Numbered from the stretch's first letter, positions 33,041 to 42,068 are shown. The stretch is DNA of 64,000 nucleotides from an uncultured Paracoccaceae bacterium (GCA_938092015.1 CALKOT010000054.1:1-64000), one strand, 5' to 3'. The notes: a model not told the origin generated them from the letters alone. Made by a program: numbers and translations.

Positions 33041-34999
33041 TCAGTTCTGGCCGATCGCGTCGGCCAGTCGCATCAGTTCTACCGCTTCTGCGCGATAGCC
33101 AAACCGATCTTCGCCTTTCGCGCTGCTCGCAAGGTCAATCATGTTATCCCAGCCCCAGTCGCCCAGATGCTGCGATCCGCGCAAGATCTCACCGAACCCG
33201 GCCATAGCGACGGCAAACTGTGTTTCGGCACCGGGCGTCATGGTCTCATTCGCAATCGGCGTTTCAATCAATTGGCTTACCGAGGCGCCTGGTGCTTTGT
33301 AGCGGAGGCGTAGAAAGCCAAGTTCACTCGCGTCGCCGCCTGTTGCAGCGGGCTGATAGCGAAGATCATCGATCCGCACCGGGCCGCCAACCGGGGTGAC
33401 CTCATAGATCGCCGTGACGCGATGCCCCGCGCCAATCTCGCCTGCGTCTACCTTGTCGTTGTTGAAATCCTCACGGGCCAGCGCGCGGGTTTCATAACCG
33501 ATCAGGCGATAATCGCTGACGGCGGCAGGGTTGAACTCCACCTGGATCTTCACGTCATTGGCGATGGGGTGGAGCGACGCGCGTTCCTCAACCAGCATTT
33601 TGCGCGCCTCCGCCAGCGTGTCGATATAGGCCGCTTGACCGTTGCCGGTTTGCGCCAGCGTCTGCATCAGATTGTCGTTCAGATTGCCGCGACCAAAACC
33701 GAGGACCGACAGGTAAACGCCGCTTTCGCGCTGATCAGCGATCAGTTCCTTCAGCGCATCTGGGGAAGACGCGCCAATGTTGAAATCGCCGTCAGTCGCC
33801 AGGATCACGCGGTTGGTGGCGGTTTCGTCGAAGTTTTCTGTAGCTAACCGATAGGCCTGCGTTATCCCGGCAGCGCCAGCGGTGCCGCCGCCCGCCGCCA
33901 ATTGATCAAGCGCGCTGTGAATTTTTGACGGGTCAGCGACTCTTGTTGGCTCAAGCAGCGTGCCAGCAGACCCGGCGTATGTAACGATGGCGATGCTGTC
34001 TTCGGGGCCAAGATCGTTCAGCAGCAAGCGGAGGGACGCAATCAGCAGGGGCAGTTTGTCCTGTGCTCGCATTGAGCCTGAGGTGTCGATCAGAAAGGTG
34101 AAATTTGACTGGACTGGCGCCGCGGGCAGGGCGCCGCGGATGCCGATATGGACCAGCTTGCGACCCTCAGCCCAGGGCGCGTCCATCACCGTGGCCGTCG
34201 TGCGGAAGGTTGTATCGCCTGTTGGAGCAGGGTAATCGTAGGGGAAATAATTGATCAGCTCTTCCGTCCTGACCGCTTCTTTTGGTGGAAACGCGCCCGC
34301 CACGATAGAGCGGCGCACGATGCTCATCGACGCCGTATCCACGTCGATTGAGAAGGTAGAAACCGGCTCTTCCGCCACCAGTTTCACCGGGTTGGCGTCA
34401 GCATTGGCGAACTGATCGCGGTTTTCTGGGGCTGGTCGTGCGATGTCATCAGTGACGGCCCAACTGGTTGCAGCCAGTCCGCCAGAAGGGGCCTGCAAGG
34501 CCCGGCTTTGCGCCGCTGGAGCCGACTGTGCGCGTTCCGCCATGACGAGGGGCTGCGAAACTCGTGGCTGCGCTGTTGTGTTGGCGAGATCGGCTTTGGG
34601 TTGAGCTGGGCGGCTGACTTTGTGAGATCCGCCTGAGGACATCTTCATGCGGATTTGTTCATTTGTTGCCAAGCCAAGTGTTTCCGTTGGCTGAACGCTT
34701 TCGCCTGCCTCAAAGACAGCAAAGATCACCAACGACATCGCGGCGAGACTGGTTCCAGCGTAGAGTGCAGGGCGGAGGGGCCTAAGGGCTTTGCCTCCGA
34801 ATGAAAGTGCAGTCATAATCCAACTACTCAGTTTGGTTGTCTGAGAGGTTGGACGCGGCGCATCGGCCGTTCCTTGGGAAGTTTCTGAAAATTCTTCATC
34901 AAAGGCGCGCATCGCCGCTTCCGCCGCCGCAGATTTGCGGCGCGGGGCAGGGGGCGCGGCCATGGCGTTTTCTAGTTTTTTCAACGGATTTTCGGTCAT
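33041..34999 (-). CDS. Membrane-anchored VWA-domain protein (YfbK-like)
   Basis: The protein has 652 residues. A cytoplasmic region of about 70, rich in Ser, Thr, Ala and Gln, is followed by one membrane segment near 78-96 (PALYAGTSLAAMSLVIFAVFEAG). The periplasmic part has a YfbK-type N-domain with PVSTFSIDVDTASMSIVRRSI, then a VWA domain whose MIDAS reads FTFLIDTSGSMRAQDKL (DxSxS complete) and ILATDGDFNIGA, and a C-terminal YfbK-like region. It follows the ECF sigma gene with a 4-base overlap, so its cytoplasmic tail may restrain the sigma factor. Confidence 0.87.
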   Translation of the reverse strand: MTENPLKKLENAMAAPPAPRRKSAAAEAAMRAFDEEFSETSQGTADAPRPTSQTTKLSSWIMTALSFGGKALRPLRPALYAGTSLAAMSLVIFAVFEAGESVQPTETLGLATNEQIRMKMSSGGSHKVSRPAQPKADLANTTAQPRVSQPLVMAERAQSAPAAQSRALQAPSGGLAATSWAVTDDIARPAPENRDQFANADANPVKLVAEEPVSTFSIDVDTASMSIVRRSIVAGAFPPKEAVRTEELINYFPYDYPAPTGDTTFRTTATVMDAPWAEGRKLVHIGIRGALPAAPVQSNFTFLIDTSGSMRAQDKLPLLIASLRLLLNDLGPEDSIAIVTYAGSAGTLLEPTRVADPSKIHSALDQLAAGGGTAGAAGITQAYRLATENFDETATNRVILATDGDFNIGASSPDALKELIADQRESGVYLSVLGFGRGNLNDNLMQTLAQTGNGQAAYIDTLAEARKMLVEERASLHPIANDVKIQVEFNPAAVSDYRLIGYETRALAREDFNNDKVDAGEIGAGHRVTAIYEVTPVGGPVRIDDLRYQPAATGGDASELGFLRLRYKAPGASVSQLIETPIANETMTPGAETQFAVAMAGFGEILRGSQHLGDWGWDNMIDLASSAKGEDRFGYRAEAVELMRLADAIGQN

Positions 35000-35535
35000 A
35001 TCTTCGCCTCCGCTTCCGCAAATGCGGTCAGGGCCTTTTTCACTTCAGTCATGCGCCACGCGACAGTGCCTTCGGATATTCCCAACGCTTCGCCCGCCTC
35101 AGCCTGCGTCAGGCCCTCGCCAACCACCAACGCTGCGGTTTCGCGCCAGTCATCGCGCAAGGTGGCGAGGGCGGTTTGCAGCCATTCGGCGCTTGTCGCG
35201 CGGTCGCGATCCTCGGCCATGCTGCGATCCAGATCCTCAGCGTAGCGATCCATCGCCTTGCAGCGTGTTGCGTTGCGGCGGCCTGCGTCACGGGCGGCGT
35301 TCAGCGTGACCTGATAGAGCCACGTTGTGAACTTGGCGTCACCGCGAAACTGGCGGATGCGGCGGGCGAGGAGGATTGAGACGTCCTGCGCCAGATCCTC
35401 CGCCTGGTCAGCTGCGCCCGTAAGGCGCCAGGCGAAACGGAAGATGCGGTCGTAATGACGGTCGATCAGGGCTGCGAACGCAGCTCTGTCCCCCTCACCT
35501 GCCGCCAGCGCCAGCGCGTTGTCATCCGTTTCCAT
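34996..35535 (-). CDS. ECF-type RNA polymerase sigma factor
   Basis: I choose the third ATG (METDDNALALAAGEGDR), giving 179 residues; two upstream starts add up to 3 residues. Region 2 is LIDRHYDRIFRFAWRLTGAADQAEDLAQDVSI with the -10 binding FRGDAKFTTWLYQVTLNAARD, and region 4 is GEGLTQAEAGEALGISEGTVAWRMTEVKKAL. It is a group IV sigma factor for envelope or stress genes. The adjacent membrane VWA protein is translationally coupled and no classical anti-sigma is seen. Confidence 0.9.
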   Translation of the reverse strand: METDDNALALAAGEGDRAAFAALIDRHYDRIFRFAWRLTGAADQAEDLAQDVSILLARRIRQFRGDAKFTTWLYQVTLNAARDAGRRNATRCKAMDRYAEDLDRSMAEDRDRATSAEWLQTALATLRDDWRETAALVVGEGLTQAEAGEALGISEGTVAWRMTEVKKALTAFAEAEAKI

Positions 35536-35699
35536 TCGCATCACATAATATCAGACGCAGTGCGATGGCCATTCCTTGGCGGAATTTTCAGTTTTTTCGC
35601 CGCAGGTGCATTTTTTCTGATCATCTTGAGGAATAACTAAGGTTTTGCTATGGTTCCCACGCGCTGACTGAGCGTGACATCAGGAGGATCTCGTTCTGT

Positions 35700-35726
35700 A
35701 TGAACGGATTGATGCGAACCACATGA
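35700..35726 (+). CDS. Possible 8-residue leader ORF before rsfS
   Basis: ATG at 35700 opens an 8-codon frame (MNGLMRTT) whose TGA overlaps the rsfS ATG by 4 bases (ATGA). AGGAGG at 35682-35687 sits 12 bases upstream, while rsfS has no better site of its own. Reinitiation from the leader could feed rsfS. Chance occurrence is not excluded. Confidence 0.3.
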   Translation: MNGLMRTT

Positions 35727-36121
35727 GTGGTTCAAAAGCGGATACCGCCCCTTTGGCGGGACGTGACGAGGACGAAGCGCTGGTGCACTTCATCCTGAAC
35801 CAGCTTGATAAAGATAGCGCTGAAGACATCGTCTCGATCGATTTGCAGGGCAAATCGGCGATGGCTGATCATATGGTGATCGCATCTGGCCGCTCTACGC
35901 GGCAGGTGTCGGCCATGACGGAAAAGCTGACTGACGTTCTGAAGTCTGAACGTGGCGTTCTTTGCCGGACTGAAGGCAAGGACGCTGGCGATTGGGTGCT
36001 GATTGATGCGGGCGATGTCATCGTCCACCTCTTCCGCCCGGAAGTGCGTGAGTTTTATCAGCTTGAAAAGATGTGGTCGCCGACCCCGGAAACGGGCCGG
36101 ATGACAGTCGGTTCGGCCTAA
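35723..36121 (+). CDS. rsfS: Ribosome silencing factor RsfS
   Basis: The protein has 132 residues. Family features are LVHFILNQLDKDSAEDIVSIDLQGKSAMADHMVIASGRSTRQVSA, then EGKDAGDWVLIDAGDVIVHLFRPEVREFYQLEKMW. RsfS binds ribosomal protein L14 and blocks subunit joining in starved cells. It heads a plus-strand operon with rlmH, consistent with a ribosome-linked pair. A leader ORF overlaps its start. Confidence 0.94.
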   Translation: MSGSKADTAPLAGRDEDEALVHFILNQLDKDSAEDIVSIDLQGKSAMADHMVIASGRSTRQVSAMTEKLTDVLKSERGVLCRTEGKDAGDWVLIDAGDVIVHLFRPEVREFYQLEKMWSPTPETGRMTVGSA

Positions 36122-36127
36122 GACCCC

Positions 36128-36598
36128 TTGCGGGTTTCGGTGATTGCGGTGGGCCGCCAAAAGGGCGATCCTGAAGCGACGCTTGTCGCAGATTATCTTT
36201 CCAGATTTGACGCTGCTGGGCGAGGGATGGGTCTTGGCCCGGCTTCCGTCATTGAGGTTGAGGATAAAAAGCGGCGCGGCGCTGGCGCCGAAGGTGATCT
36301 GCTGCTGGGCGCGGCCGCTGATGGCGCCTATCTGGTTGCGCTGGATGAGCGCGGCAAGACGATGGATAGCCGCGCATTTGCTGCGTTGATCGCGGATCAG
36401 CGCGACCAGGGTCGACGGGATATGGCGTTTCTAATCGGCGGCGCAGATGGGCATCAGGCGGAATTGCGCGGTCGCTGTGATCGGTTGCTCAGCTTCGGGC
36501 CGATGGTCTGGCCGCACATGTTGGCGAGGGTTATGCTGACTGAACAATTGTATCGGGCTGCTTCGATCCTGGCGGGGGCACCTTATCATCGCGATTGA
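36128..36598 (+). CDS. rlmH: 23S rRNA (pseudouridine1915-N3)-methyltransferase
   Basis: The TTG start at 36128 gives 156 residues beginning MRVSVIAVGRQKGDPE, as RlmH proteins do. SPOUT-family end motifs include DMAFLIGGADGHQAELR and WPHMLARVMLTEQLYRAASILAGAPYHRD, the knotted SAM-binding region. It methylates pseudouridine 1915 of helix 69. It starts 6 bases after the rsfS stop. Confidence 0.94.
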   Translation: MRVSVIAVGRQKGDPEATLVADYLSRFDAAGRGMGLGPASVIEVEDKKRRGAGAEGDLLLGAAADGAYLVALDERGKTMDSRAFAALIADQRDQGRRDMAFLIGGADGHQAELRGRCDRLLSFGPMVWPHMLARVMLTEQLYRAASILAGAPYHRD

Positions 36599-36602
36599 TG
36601 CA

Positions 36603-36713
36603 ATGAAGGAAGCACCTGCGTCGGTCGGGCCTATGGTCGAACGCCGCGCAGCGGATATTGATAGACCAAAGAAGAAGATGCGGCGTATTAGATGCGCGCA
36701 AAGGGAAGTGTGA
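36603..36713 (+). CDS. Possible small ORF (36 aa) linking rlmH to gpmI
   Basis: An ATG 4 bases after the rlmH stop opens a 36-codon frame (MKEAPASVGP...), ending in a basic stretch (DRPKKKMRRIRCAQREV). Its TGA overlaps the gpmI ATG (TGATG). No homologue is recognised. The tight spacing could indicate translational coupling or a coincidence in a 114-bp gap. Confidence 0.3.
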   Translation: MKEAPASVGPMVERRAADIDRPKKKMRRIRCAQREV

Positions 36714-38239
36714 TGACGGGCGGCCCAGTAGTTCTTTGTATTCTGGATGGCTGGGGCTATCGGGAAGATAAAGCAGGCAACGCGCCTGCGTTGGCCACGA
36801 CACCGAACTACGATGAGTTGATGGCGTCGCAGGCACCCGCGATGCTGGCCTGCGCCGGCCCTGATGTCGGTCTGCCTGAAGGCCAGATGGGCAACTCTGA
36901 AGTTGGGCATATGAATATCGGCGCCGGACGAACCGTCTGGATGGACCTGCCTAAAATCGACAATGCGATTGCTGATGGCAGCTTTGCTGAGAATGCAGAA
37001 CTGGTCGCTTTCACAAAGACATTGAAGCGGACCGGCGGCGCTGCGCATCTGATGGGGTTGATGAGCCCCGGTGGCGTGCATGCCCACCAACGCCATATTG
37101 CTGCAGCGGCCAAGGCGTTGGCGGCGCATGGCGTGCAGGTCGTTCTGCATCTTTTCTCGGATGGTCGCGACACGGCGCCATCCAGCGCAGCGGGTTTCTT
37201 GGCTGAGTTTGAAGATGATCTGGGCGGTGCGGGCGCTATCGCAACGCTATCTGGCAGGTTCTTTGCAATGGACCGTGACAATCGGTGGGAACGCGTTGAG
37301 ATGGCTTACCGCGCGATTGCACATGGTGATGGAGAAAACGCATCGACCGCAGGCGCTGCATTGGAATCGGCGCGGGTGCGCGGGGAAACCGATGAGTTTG
37401 TCACACCCACCGTGATCGGTGGATATGAAGGCATCGCTAAGGACGATGGCGTGTTCTTTCTGAATTTCAGGGCTGATCGCGCGCGGGAACTCCTCGCGGG
37501 GCTTGGCGACCCGCAATTTGATGGCTTTGATGACGCTGCGCGCCCGGAATTTGCGGCGATGCTGGGCGTGGTCGAGTATTCCGAGCGTCACAATGGCTAC
37601 ATGCAGGTCATGTATCCGCCCGATGAGATCAAGAATACATTAGGTGAATGGGTCGCCGCCAAAGGCGGGCGGCAGCTGCGGTTGGCTGAAACTGAAAAGT
37701 ACCCCCATGTGACCTTCTTCATGAATGGTGGGGTCGAGACGCCCTATGAGGAAGAAGATCGAAAGTTGGCGCCAAGCCCGAAAGTGAAGACGTATGACCT
37801 GCAACCAGAAATGTCGGCAGCGGAAGTAACTGAAAACTTGGTGGCGGGGATCGAAGGTGGCGAATATGATCTGATCATTGTGAATTATGCAAACCCGGAC
37901 ATGGTTGGACACACAGGCGACGTGAAAGCGGCAATGGCTGCTTGCGAAGCGGTCGATGCTGGACTGGGAGCGGCGCTGGAGGCAGTGCGTAAAGTCGGTG
38001 GCGCGATGATCGTGACTGCGGACCATGGCAACTGTGAGATGATGATAGACCCTGCATCCGGAGGCGCGCACACCGCACATACGACCACCCCTGTTCCGGC
38101 TATGCTGGTCGGCGGGCCTAAAGGTGCAAAATTGCATGGCCCCGGGCGGCTTAGTGATCTTGCGCCAACGTTGCTTGCGTTGATGGGCTTTGCGCAGCCT
38201 GATGAGATGACGGGGCGATCGCTCCTCTCCCCCAAATGA
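36713..38239 (+). CDS. gpmI: Cofactor-independent 2,3-bisphosphoglycerate phosphoglycerate mutase
   Basis: With the start at 36713 (MTGGPVVLCILDGWGYRED) the protein has 508 residues. GNSEVGHMNIGAGRTVWMDLPKI contains the catalytic serine (NSEVGH), and the metal-binding ends are LIIVNYANPDMVGHTGD and AMIVTADHGNCEMM. It is the glycolytic interconversion of 3- and 2-phosphoglycerate, with two Mn2+ ions. AAGGGAAG lies a few bases upstream. envC overlaps its stop by 4 bases. Confidence 0.96.
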   Translation: MTGGPVVLCILDGWGYREDKAGNAPALATTPNYDELMASQAPAMLACAGPDVGLPEGQMGNSEVGHMNIGAGRTVWMDLPKIDNAIADGSFAENAELVAFTKTLKRTGGAAHLMGLMSPGGVHAHQRHIAAAAKALAAHGVQVVLHLFSDGRDTAPSSAAGFLAEFEDDLGGAGAIATLSGRFFAMDRDNRWERVEMAYRAIAHGDGENASTAGAALESARVRGETDEFVTPTVIGGYEGIAKDDGVFFLNFRADRARELLAGLGDPQFDGFDDAARPEFAAMLGVVEYSERHNGYMQVMYPPDEIKNTLGEWVAAKGGRQLRLAETEKYPHVTFFMNGGVETPYEEEDRKLAPSPKVKTYDLQPEMSAAEVTENLVAGIEGGEYDLIIVNYANPDMVGHTGDVKAAMAACEAVDAGLGAALEAVRKVGGAMIVTADHGNCEMMIDPASGGAHTAHTTTPVPAMLVGGPKGAKLHGPGRLSDLAPTLLALMGFAQPDEMTGRSLLSPK

Positions 38240-39348
38240 AGCTGATTTGGGCGGGCATCTGTTTTGTATTCGCGGCATGTTCCGCACATGCGGGTGATGA
38301 ACGGCCTGCGCAATTGCTTGCCAAAGCTGAAACCGCGCTGACGGCTGCTCGCACTCCGAAAGAACGGCTCGCGGCGCTGGGATTGGCCGCGCAAGCGCAA
38401 GAGGCTGTTTTGATGGCGCTGCGCAGTGACCTGCGGGATCTTTCTGTCAGGGCCAATGGCGTGGATGATGCAATGGTGACGCGCCAGCGGCGACTGAGGG
38501 CGGTCCTTTCGGCGTTAGAACGAATTGAGCGGGCGCCAAGCGCGGCGACACTGGCGCACCCGGGCGGTGCGCTTTCAGTGGCCCGGGCTGGTATGGCGCT
38601 AAGCGCCTTTGCGCCTGCGCTACAGAAAGAGGCCGATAGTATGCGCGCCACGTTGGGTGGTATTCGCGATCTGAGCACAAGACGCAAAGCAGCGGCGGCT
38701 GAGGCACGGTCGTCTTTTGCGTCTCTTCAGGAAATGCGCACTGAAATCGCATCCCTTCTAGATCGTGAACGCAAGACACGGCGTTTGCCCGCAGAAATGG
38801 TCGAACAGCTAAAGGCAGATACAGAGGCGCTGGCCAAAAGCGCGGCGAACTTTCGCGCTTTGACTGGCGCGTTGCCCGCGCCGCCAAATGAGATCGCCCT
38901 TCGTGCGACGGCTTCGCTCAAGGCCGCCAAGGGATCGCTGACGCCACCGGTGGAAGGTGTGTTGTCCCAACCTTGGGCTGAAGACACAGAAGGCGCATAT
39001 CTGTCGGTTCCTGCATACGCTGAGGTCTACGCGCCGTGGTCCGGTGTGATCCGATTTGCGGGCCCTTTTGGTGATCACGGTGGCGTGGTCATTCTTGAAC
39101 CCGAACCGGGCATGCTTATGGTGCTTGGAGGACTAGGTGAGATATGGGCCGACACAGGTGCGCTGGTGCTGCAAGGGCAGACATTAGGCGCGATGGGTGG
39201 CCCGGCGCCGGAAGCTGATGAATTTTTGATCGCTTCTGGCGAAGGAAGTGCAGCCTTAGGGCGAGAAACGCTCTATATGGAAATTCGAGAGAACGGCGCG
39301 CCGGTAGATCCGGCGGCGTGGTTCGCGTTTGTGACGGAAGGCGGATAA
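38236..39348 (+). CDS. envC: EnvC-like murein hydrolase activator (degenerate M23 domain)
   Basis: The protein has 370 residues with a signal peptide (LIWAGICFVFAACSAHAG). The middle is a long coiled coil (residues 25-220, many Ala/Glu/Leu/Arg). The C-terminal LytM-like domain (about 250-365) has SVPAYAEVYAPWSGVIRFAGPFGDHGGVVILEPEP. The HxxxD and HxH zinc motifs of active M23 peptidases are not present, as in EnvC, which activates amidases at division sites. The gene lies between gpmI and ctpA as in many alphaproteobacteria. Confidence 0.87.
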   Translation: MKLIWAGICFVFAACSAHAGDERPAQLLAKAETALTAARTPKERLAALGLAAQAQEAVLMALRSDLRDLSVRANGVDDAMVTRQRRLRAVLSALERIERAPSAATLAHPGGALSVARAGMALSAFAPALQKEADSMRATLGGIRDLSTRRKAAAAEARSSFASLQEMRTEIASLLDRERKTRRLPAEMVEQLKADTEALAKSAANFRALTGALPAPPNEIALRATASLKAAKGSLTPPVEGVLSQPWAEDTEGAYLSVPAYAEVYAPWSGVIRFAGPFGDHGGVVILEPEPGMLMVLGGLGEIWADTGALVLQGQTLGAMGGPAPEADEFLIASGEGSAALGRETLYMEIRENGAPVDPAAWFAFVTEGG

Positions 39349-39350
39349 CA

Positions 39351-40679
39351 ATGAAGTATACGATTTTTGCGGCCCTCGGCGGGGCCGCCATGGGTGTTTT
39401 GGCGGCGACGCAGCTGTCGGGCCCAGCGTCCGCCCAGCAGAATGAACGGTCGACGTATGAATATCTTGACCTGTTTGGCGATATTTTTGAGCGCGTGCGT
39501 AGTCAGTACGTCGAAGAGGTTGATGAGGCTGAGCTGATCGAAAGCGCGATCAACGGCATGTTGACCTCGCTGGATCCACATTCCAGCTACCTTGCGCCGA
39601 AGAACTTTGAGGATATGCGCGTCCAGACCAAAGGTGAATTTGGCGGTTTGGGCATCGAAGTGACCATGGAGGACGGCTTTGTAAAAGTCGTCGCGCCAAT
39701 CGATGATACGCCTGCGGCGAATGCCGGGATGCAGGCTGGCGACTTCATCACCCACCTGGACGGCGAATCTGTGCTGGGCCTGACCTTGTCCGATGCGGTT
39801 GAACGGATGCGCGGCAAAGTCGGCGAGGAATTGATCATCACTGTCGTTCGCGAAGGTGAAGAAGAACCCGTCGATGTGACGATTGTTCGTGATGTGATCA
39901 AAATCCGCGCCGTCCGCGCCCGCCTTGAAGGCGATATCGGTGTTCTGCGTGTGACAACGTTCAACGAGCAGACCTATGACAATCTCAAGTTGGGGATCGA
40001 AAAGGTTAAGGAAGACATAGGCGAGCGCGAGATCACTGGTTATGTCATCGACCTTCGCAATAACCCTGGCGGCCTGCTGAATCAGGCCATCGCCGTATCC
40101 GACGCTTTCCTTGAAAAAGGTGAAATTGTCTCAACCCGTGGCCGCGATCCACAGGATAGTGAGCGGCACAATGCGGAACCGGGTGATTTAACCGACGGCA
40201 AGCCGCTGGTTGTTCTGATCAACCAGGGTTCAGCATCAGCGTCTGAGATTGTTGCTGGCGCTCTGCAGGATCATCGTCGCGCGATTATCATTGGCGCGAA
40301 GAGCTTTGGTAAAGGGTCAGTCCAGACAATCATGCCGCTGTCGGGGCAGGGCGCGATGCGTCTTACAACTGCGCGGTATTACACGCCTTCAGGACGGTCC
40401 ATTCAGGCCCTTGGCATTGAGCCGGACATTCTGGTGGAACGTCGCCGGATTGAACTGAGCGAGGAACAGCAGGAAGCGGAAGACAACGCCCGCCGTCGCC
40501 GGTCAGAAGCGGACCTTCGCGGTAGTCTTGAAAACGTCCTTAGCGAGGAAGAAATTGAGCTGCTGAAGGATGAACGCGAACGCCACGAGGCGACGGCCAA
40601 ATTGCGTGGCGAAGACCTGCAGCTGGCCTACGCGCTGGATATGCTTACTGGCCTTTCGGTCATTTCCGCCAACAAATGA
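39351..40679 (+). CDS. ctpA: C-terminal processing peptidase, S41 family
   Basis: With the start at 39351 (MKYTIFAALGGAAMG) the protein has 442 residues and a signal peptide. The PDZ domain (about 75-165) includes GGLGIEVTMEDGFVKVVAPIDDTPA. The catalytic Ser-Lys dyad lies in GSASASEIVAGALQDHRR and GAKSFGKGSVQTIMPL. It cleaves C-termini of periplasmic proteins. The start is just after the envC stop, and the gene is adjacent to envC, consistent with cell-wall remodelling. Confidence 0.93.
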   Translation: MKYTIFAALGGAAMGVLAATQLSGPASAQQNERSTYEYLDLFGDIFERVRSQYVEEVDEAELIESAINGMLTSLDPHSSYLAPKNFEDMRVQTKGEFGGLGIEVTMEDGFVKVVAPIDDTPAANAGMQAGDFITHLDGESVLGLTLSDAVERMRGKVGEELIITVVREGEEEPVDVTIVRDVIKIRAVRARLEGDIGVLRVTTFNEQTYDNLKLGIEKVKEDIGEREITGYVIDLRNNPGGLLNQAIAVSDAFLEKGEIVSTRGRDPQDSERHNAEPGDLTDGKPLVVLINQGSASASEIVAGALQDHRRAIIIGAKSFGKGSVQTIMPLSGQGAMRLTTARYYTPSGRSIQALGIEPDILVERRRIELSEEQQEAEDNARRRRSEADLRGSLENVLSEEEIELLKDERERHEATAKLRGEDLQLAYALDMLTGLSVISANK

Positions 40680-41161
40680 CGCCAGCGGAAATTGAAAAAC
40701 TGCCATACCGGCCTTGTGTCGGTCTGGTGGTGATTAATGCCGCCGGCGAAGTGTTCGCCGGTCAGCGGATTGATAACCCGGGCGATGCCTGGCAAATGCC
40801 CCAGGGCGGCGTGGACGAAGGGGAAACCCCAGTTCAGGCCGCTTTGCGTGAACTCGGCGAAGAGACTGGGATCAGCGAAAACAGCGTTGAGGTTCTTGCC
40901 GAATCTGAGGACTGGATTCCGTATGAGCTGCCACACGAATTGGTTCCCAAATTGTGGAAGGGCCAGTTTCGCGGTCAAACGCAGAAGTGGTTTTTGCTGA
41001 AGTTCTCAGGCGGCGATGCTGAGATCAACATTGTCCAGGATCATCAGGAGTTCAGCCGTTGGGCTTGGATGCAACCCGATGAACTGATCGAAAAAATCGT
41101 CCCGTTCAAAAAGCATACGTATTCTCAGGTGTTTGCTGATTTTGAAGCCAAGATGGGCTGA
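40676..41161 (+). CDS. rppH: RNA pyrophosphohydrolase RppH
   Basis: The protein has 161 residues with a NUDIX box GGVDEGETPVQAALRELGEETGI and the RppH start LPYRPCVGLVVINAAGEVFAGQRID. QKWFLLKFSGGDAEINI and WAWMQPDELIEKIVPFKKHTYSQVF are also typical. It removes pyrophosphate from 5' mRNA ends and triggers RNA decay. It overlaps the ctpA stop by 4 bases. Confidence 0.94.
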   Translation: MTPAEIEKLPYRPCVGLVVINAAGEVFAGQRIDNPGDAWQMPQGGVDEGETPVQAALRELGEETGISENSVEVLAESEDWIPYELPHELVPKLWKGQFRGQTQKWFLLKFSGGDAEINIVQDHQEFSRWAWMQPDELIEKIVPFKKHTYSQVFADFEAKMG

Positions 41162-41165
41162 AGCT

Positions 41166-42068
41166 GTGCCTGCATCTGCACTGCGCTATGCAGCGTTTCT
41201 TCTAACTTACCTTCCCAAGCTTCAGGCTGTTGCCGCGCACCCACAAGGGGTCGACGTGGACAGACCGACGTTTGCTGAACGTTGTCTCGACTTATTTGGC
41301 CTGAACGGAATGTTCCCAGCTTCGCGGCTGCGAAGCCGCGCTGTTCCGCTGGACGCCGCCTGGGCAGAAGGTAGACCGGGGGCCTACCTGCAGTTCGGCG
41401 TTTTCCGTGGGGCTTCAATCAATCATTACGCCGCCAAGCACCCTGACCGACAGTTGTACGGGTTCGACAGCTTCGAGGGGTTTCCGGAAGATGGCCGACG
41501 CGATTGGACACAAAATTTCTCAACCCGTGGAAAGTTGCCGACTGTCCCGCAGAACGTGCAGCTGATCAAAGGCTACTTTTCCGACACGCTGCCGCGATTT
41601 CTGGAAGATTTCACAGCCGAAATCTCGGTCCTGAACATTGACTGCGATATCTATTCTTCGACTAAGGATGTGTTCGACGCCTTGTCTGCCGCAGGGCATA
41701 TCAAGCCGGGCCTCGTAATTTCATTCGACGAATTGATCAATTATCGCGGTTACGCGGCGAATGAGATGTTGGCGCTGTTTGAGATGTTGGAGCGAGAAGG
41801 CCTGGGCATTGAATGGATTGCTGCGCACCAGAACGTTCGCGACGTTGAGACCACGCTGCAGATGATCAAGGATCGGAGCCACCCAAAGTGGAACGCGGAC
41901 CTTCGCGGCGGATATCGTCAGCAGGCGTCGCTTAAGCTGACTGAAACCCCGCTCCATCTGCCAATTCTTGATGACCCATCGGAACGCCTACGTATCAGGG
42001 CTGTCGCAAAGGGTTTGCGGCGATTGCCAAAGCGGATCAGGCCACCACTGGTTCGCGGACGAAAGTGA
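41166..42068 (+). CDS. Class I SAM-dependent methyltransferase-like protein (TylF/MycF type)
   Basis: The GTG at 41166 gives 300 residues; an upstream ATG in the end of rppH would add 11. The fold shows AYLQFGVFRGASINHYAAKHP, LYGFDSFEGFPEDGRRDW and VLNIDCDIYSSTKDVFDAL, the TylF/macrocin O-methyltransferase-like pattern with an acidic metal-binding DCDIYSS. Substrate unknown; glycan or small-molecule O-methylation is typical. Its 3' end overlaps trmB on the opposite strand by 32 bases. Confidence 0.75.
   Translation: MPASALRYAAFLLTYLPKLQAVAAHPQGVDVDRPTFAERCLDLFGLNGMFPASRLRSRAVPLDAAWAEGRPGAYLQFGVFRGASINHYAAKHPDRQLYGFDSFEGFPEDGRRDWTQNFSTRGKLPTVPQNVQLIKGYFSDTLPRFLEDFTAEISVLNIDCDIYSSTKDVFDALSAAGHIKPGLVISFDELINYRGYAANEMLALFEMLEREGLGIEWIAAHQNVRDVETTLQMIKDRSHPKWNADLRGGYRQQASLKLTETPLHLPILDDPSERLRIRAVAKGLRRLPKRIRPPLVRGRK

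Noticed and set aside
35551-35575. GGAAT...CGTCTGA on the minus strand upstream of the ECF gene, as an autoregulated ECF promoter
   Set aside because: The spacer is 13 bases, shorter than the 15-17 expected, and the -35 is imperfect.
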